The notes beneath the pieces are model-generated. The model worked only from the letters and a program-made list of their open reading frames with translations. It had not been told where the DNA came from and searched no databases. Below are positions 8,571-11,039 of a DNA stretch of 11,039 nucleotides, in pieces (position 1 is the first letter of the stretch; each line of letters opens with the position of its first letter). The DNA is from Verrucomicrobia bacterium UBA6015 (GTDB taxonomy: Bacteria > Verrucomicrobiota > Kiritimatiellia > UBA8416), in the NCBI GenBank assembly GCA_002428045.1, contig DIZZ01000131.1, positions 1,374-12,412 of the forward strand, given 5' to 3'. Both the position numbers and the translations under genes were made by a program.

Positions 8571-8576
8571 CCTCCT
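8571..8576 (-). promoter_or_regulatory. Strong Shine-Dalgarno of the ligase-like gene
   Basis: The minus strand reads AGGAGG at this position. The in-frame TTG start lies 13 nt downstream, a longer gap than usual. An out-of-frame ATG (8568-8570) abuts the SD but is too close for efficient initiation and opens only a reading frame with no recognisable protein. The next in-frame ATG (codon 16) would cut the first membrane helix, so TTG is preferred. Confidence 0.5.
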
Positions 8577-8608
8577 GTGGGCGGTAACTATCGTGGACTC
8601 AATGCGGC

Positions 8609-8637
8609 AGTCTACCCATAAAGAAACCGAATGGCAA
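8609..8637 (-). promoter_or_regulatory. Predicted sigma70-like promoter for the ligase-like/glgB operon
   Basis: On the minus strand there is TTGCCA (8632-8637, 5 of 6 to the -35 consensus), a 17-bp spacer, and TAGACT (8609-8614, 4 of 6 to the -10). Transcription would begin near 8602, leaving a leader of about 45 nt that contains the AGGAGG. The call rests on motif and spacing only. Confidence 0.5.
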
Positions 8638-8653
8638 GAGTGCATTACCGAAT
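8626..8653. repeat. Short direct repeat ACCGAAT, 21 bp apart, between the divergent promoters
   Basis: ACCGAAT occurs at 8626-8632 and 8647-8653, start-to-start 21 bp, about two helical turns. The first copy touches the minus-strand -35 box; the second ends 6 bp before the plus-strand -35 box. It could be a tandem operator, but a 7-base repeat in a region of this size is easily met by chance. Confidence 0.2.
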
Positions 8654-8659
8654 CGACCG

Positions 8660-8688
8660 TTGACTTTACAAGCGGGCAGGCGGATAAT
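8660..8688 (+). promoter_or_regulatory. Predicted sigma70-like promoter for the small protein/FGE-like operon
   Basis: TTGACT (8660-8665, 5 of 6) is followed by a 17-bp spacer and GATAAT (8683-8688, 5 of 6). Transcription would begin near 8695, giving a short leader with GGGAGG at 8698-8703, 7 nt before the ATG at 8711. Because the -10 box covers the earlier in-frame ATG at 8687, it also argues for the 8711 start. Confidence 0.65.
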
Positions 8689-8710
8689 GGAAAACGTGGG
8701 AGGCGGCGAT

Positions 8711-9145
8711 ATGACATCGAAACGAAGCAAATTTGGGTACGCATTGATGGCCTTGCTTTTTCTAGCCATCGTGGGGGCTATTGGCTGGCTGGCCGTTATC
8801 CTCTTTCACTTACGCATTGATCCGGACGCAGAGCCATTGCCTGGTGCATCGCCCGCCGCGCCTTTGCATCGCCCCACTCCGGGCCCCGTCAGCGAGACCG
8901 TTGTTTATGCCGAGGACGCCAAACCAGCGGAACCCGATGTGTTTTCAGGGGATTCTCCGGTTTCAGACCCTCTCCCTGGTAACGGCCACATTCCCTGCAT
9001 CTGCGAGGGCGGCGAGCCTCAGATCCATGATCGTGATGCATTTCCTAATCCCCTGACGCACCAAAGCGTCGTCACGCCCGCGCGTGTACAGATTAAATTG
9101 ACCATCCCGGAACCCCCGAAAGAGGCATCGGCACCCACACCGTGA
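8711..9145 (+). CDS. Small single-pass membrane protein with proline-rich extracytoplasmic tail, unknown function
   Basis: This 144-residue protein matches no family I recognise. It starts at ATG 8711, with GGGAGG 7 nt upstream; earlier in-frame ATGs (8660, 8687) lie in or before the promoter. The N-terminus is short and basic (MTSKRSK), then one strong helix spans about residues 9-32. That predicts N-in topology with the remaining ~110 residues outside the cytoplasm. The tail is rich in Pro, Ala, Glu and Asp (PLPGASPAAPLHRPTPGP) and appears mostly disordered. A CIC motif (C96, C98) is its only cysteine pair. There is no lipobox or sortase-type signal. Its stop overlaps the GTG start of the next gene (GTGA), so the two are translationally coupled and probably work together, for example as a membrane anchor, tether or assembly factor for the secreted partner (inference). 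Confidence 0.75.
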   Translation: MTSKRSKFGYALMALLFLAIVGAIGWLAVILFHLRIDPDAEPLPGASPAAPLHRPTPGPVSETVVYAEDAKPAEPDVFSGDSPVSDPLPGNGHIPCICEGGEPQIHDRDAFPNPLTHQSVVTPARVQIKLTIPEPPKEASAPTP

Positions 9146-11039
9146 GCAGTATTTTCCATCATCGGTTCATGGCAACCTGCAAGGCCAGCCGCCTTGCGGG
9201 GCTACTGTTGCTTGGCATCGTCCTGCCAGATGCGGGGCAGGCGGATGTTGAGCGCTCCCTTGCGATTGATCTGGTGGGGGCGGGCGGTGCGGCGGTGCAA
9301 CCAGCACCCGCCCAGGTTCCATCAAGCCATTTCCTGACAGGCGCACGACGAGGATTTGAAGGATCGCGCACAGTGGCTGGCTTTACCCAGGCTGGCCAGT
9401 TTCCAGGCATCTACCCAGGGATTGACCTGGTGGTTTATACCGATGAACACCATATCGAATACGCCTTCATGCTCCGCGCGGGAGCCGATCCGGCATTGAT
9501 TCGCCTGAATCTAAGCCATGTACGCGTCGATTCAATGACGCCCCAGGGTGGGGTGGTTTATGCCGGGGATGGGTTTGAGGTCTATCAGCAACCCCCTGCC
9601 GCCTTCCTGCTGGATGCTTCCGGTCGCCAGCCGGTAGCCGCCACCACCGTACTAAACGGCGGAGGCGGAACCTCGGTCTCGGTGCGCGACCCCCTGTCCG
9701 ATCAGATGAACGACAGCCGCTTCAACATTGTGCCGAGCACCCGCGGCGGGGCAGCGGGGCCCGGCTATGATTTTTTCATGGCGCGTTATGAAATCACCAC
9801 CATCCAGTGGATCCGTTTTTTGAATGATGCCCAGTTGAATTCGCGCAATCCACGCGGCGAGCATCTGTTTTTCGATCATCACGGGAATGTCTGGATCAAC
9901 CCGGCCATGCAGCCGGGACGCGATGAATGCTTCCGGATGGATCCCCGCCGACTTCGCTACACCCCTGAACGGGCCCCTGGCAATCGTTATGCCCTGCTGA
10001 CGGATCCGGCAGGGAACGCGCTGTATGCCGATCTTCCGGCGATGGGCATATCATGGTACGGTGCCGTTAAATATTGCAACTGGCTGACCTTGGCATCAGG
10101 ACGGGGACCGGGTGAACGCTGCTACCGCGAAGGCACCAATACCCTCGACTGGTCTCCGGTGACCGCCACCAACTGGGCCAACGGATATTTTTCCGCCGCC
10201 GAACGCCGGGCCTGGCTCCAAGTCAAGGGCTTCCGGTTGCCGATGTCGCGCCTTTATGATGACGATGCAAGCGACTCCATTAACGCCTTCAACGAGTTTC
10301 TCAAGGCCGGTTCATGGAATGGCACCACCAATGTCGCCTACGGATTCGGCCGCGAAACCTATAGCCCTCACGATGCCAATGCGCTGTCCACCGATCGCCC
10401 TCAGGATACCGGCCCCTTGCCGGTTGGCTATTTCAACGGACAGAACCGGATGGGGAATGGCCGGATCGGTCTTAATGAAAATGGGTTTGGTATCCATGAT
10501 TTGTCTGGCAATGCGGGCGAATGGCTGAATGATCCCGCGCGTCCCGGTGCCCCGGGTACCCGTTCGGTGGCAGGGGGTTCTTACCGAGACCGCCCGAGAC
10601 CGCTGACGGATGACCTGATCCGTTCGCCGGATAGCCTTGATGAGGCGGGCGGATTCCGTCCGGCGACCACGTACATGCCCGAGTATTGGATTCAGATCAA
10701 TATCCTCTTCTGTTTCCATTCTCAGACGCCGTTACCAGCAGGACCGCAGGACCGGTTCAGCATCGCCCCGACACCTGCGCCATCACAGGAGATGGCGTCG
10801 ACGGGCGATGGCCTTGCCGGTGCCACTCCCGGCACGGGTAGATCTGGCGACATGATGATTCCAAGAGCCGTGGGGCCGAGTCCGGATGGCCTGCCCCCGA
10901 CGGAAATCGCCGGCTTGGCTTATCAGGATCGCGCGCCGACGGTTACCCCGCCGCCGCAGAAACCCAGCACAGGTGAGGAAGCGTCCGACGGAGGGGGGGG
11001 AGGTATTCCGCCACCACCACCGCCACCACCGCCGCCACC
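9142..11039 (+). CDS. Secreted protein: SBBP-associated (DUF7948-like) domain, FGE-sulfatase-like domain, Pro-rich tail (3' partial)
   Basis: The frame is open to the right edge (632 codons seen). The GTG at 9142 overlaps the upstream stop; ATG 9169 is an alternative, and neither has a good SD. A signal peptide ends near PDAGQA (residue ~34). Residues about 60-175 resemble the domain found ahead of SBBP repeats (I believe DUF7948): SHFLTG, then IYPGIDLVVYTDEHHIEYAF and GADPALIRL. Residues about 194-545 form an FGE-sulfatase (SUMF1-type) domain: MARYEITTIQWIRFLN, ISWYGAVKYCNWL, GFRLPM, LPVGYFNG, LSGNAGEWLND, VAGGSY and GGFRPA. The two FGE catalytic cysteines that follow GGSY in known enzymes are absent (D483 and L488 at the matching places), so formylglycine synthesis is unlikely. 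A binding or structural role, or another FGE-fold chemistry, is more plausible. From about residue 555 the chain is Pro/Gly-rich, ending in Gly and Pro runs. It is exported, probably to the periplasm or cell surface. Confidence 0.8.
   Translation, partial: MSSIFHHRFMATCKASRLAGLLLLGIVLPDAGQADVERSLAIDLVGAGGAAVQPAPAQVPSSHFLTGARRGFEGSRTVAGFTQAGQFPGIYPGIDLVVYTDEHHIEYAFMLRAGADPALIRLNLSHVRVDSMTPQGGVVYAGDGFEVYQQPPAAFLLDASGRQPVAATTVLNGGGGTSVSVRDPLSDQMNDSRFNIVPSTRGGAAGPGYDFFMARYEITTIQWIRFLNDAQLNSRNPRGEHLFFDHHGNVWINPAMQPGRDECFRMDPRRLRYTPERAPGNRYALLTDPAGNALYADLPAMGISWYGAVKYCNWLTLASGRGPGERCYREGTNTLDWSPVTATNWANGYFSAAERRAWLQVKGFRLPMSRLYDDDASDSINAFNEFLKAGSWNGTTNVAYGFGRETYSPHDANALSTDRPQDTGPLPVGYFNGQNRMGNGRIGLNENGFGIHDLSGNAGEWLNDPARPGAPGTRSVAGGSYRDRPRPLTDDLIRSPDSLDEAGGFRPATTYMPEYWIQINILFCFHSQTPLPAGPQDRFSIAPTPAPSQEMASTGDGLAGATPGTGRSGDMMIPRAVGPSPDGLPPTEIAGLAYQDRAPTVTPPPQKPSTGEEASDGGGGGIPPPPPPPPPP
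10993..11039 (+). repeat. G8 homopolymer followed by CCN triplet repeat (poly-Gly/poly-Pro)
   Basis: Eight consecutive G (10993-11000) inside GGA-GGG-GGG-GGA-GGT codons are followed from 11009 by a run of CCA/CCG codons coding for at least ten prolines up to the window edge. The DNA is low-complexity and slippage-prone, within the tail of the FGE-like gene. The extent to the right is unknown. Confidence 0.8.

Noticed and set aside
9781..10720. Diversity-generating retroelement target, since such variable proteins often have FGE/C-type-lectin-like folds
   Set aside because: No reverse transcriptase or template repeat is visible, and the FGE-like domain is followed by a long Pro-rich tail instead of ending the protein.

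Overview
The window is a gene-dense, high-GC bacterial segment with five protein-coding genes and one real intergenic region of about 150 bp. Several traits point to a Gram-negative member of the Verrucomicrobiota/Kiritimatiellota/Lentisphaerota/Planctomycetota group: paired BatD-type proteins, a glycogen branching enzyme of the eukaryotic-like type, and a secreted FGE-sulfatase-fold protein. This placement is inferred from gene content, not from a marker gene.

Layout. Plus strand 1-3533: the 3' part of a large batD-type gene whose start lies off the left edge. It continues in frame into a BatE-like TPR/membrane region. A second, secreted BatD-like protein with a C-terminal SH3-like domain overlaps it by 4 bp (ATGA). 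These look like the tail of a MoxR/Bat (aerotolerance-type) operon, with moxR, DUF58 and VWA genes expected upstream. Minus strand 8557-3472: a two-gene operon of a 1010-residue O-antigen ligase-like membrane protein with a long TPR region, then, 28 bp on, a glgB-type branching enzyme. The end of glgB overlaps the end of the second BatD gene tail-to-tail by 62 bp. Plus strand 8711-11039: a small single-pass membrane protein, translationally coupled (GTGA) to a secreted protein. That protein joins an SBBP-associated type N-terminal domain, an FGE-sulfatase-like domain lacking the FGE cysteines, and a proline-rich tail that runs off the right edge.

Regulation. The only intergenic region (8558-8710) carries two divergent sigma70-like promoters with 17-bp spacers, one for the ligase-glgB operon and one for the small-protein/FGE-like operon. 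It may therefore be a shared control point for polysaccharide assembly/storage and a surface-protein pair.

The most unusual content is the BatD-BatE fusion with the SH3 domain apparently moved to the partner protein, and the undescribed-looking pair of a small membrane protein and a DUF7948-like/FGE-like/proline-rich protein. No RNA genes, insertion sequences, CRISPR arrays or convincing terminators were seen.
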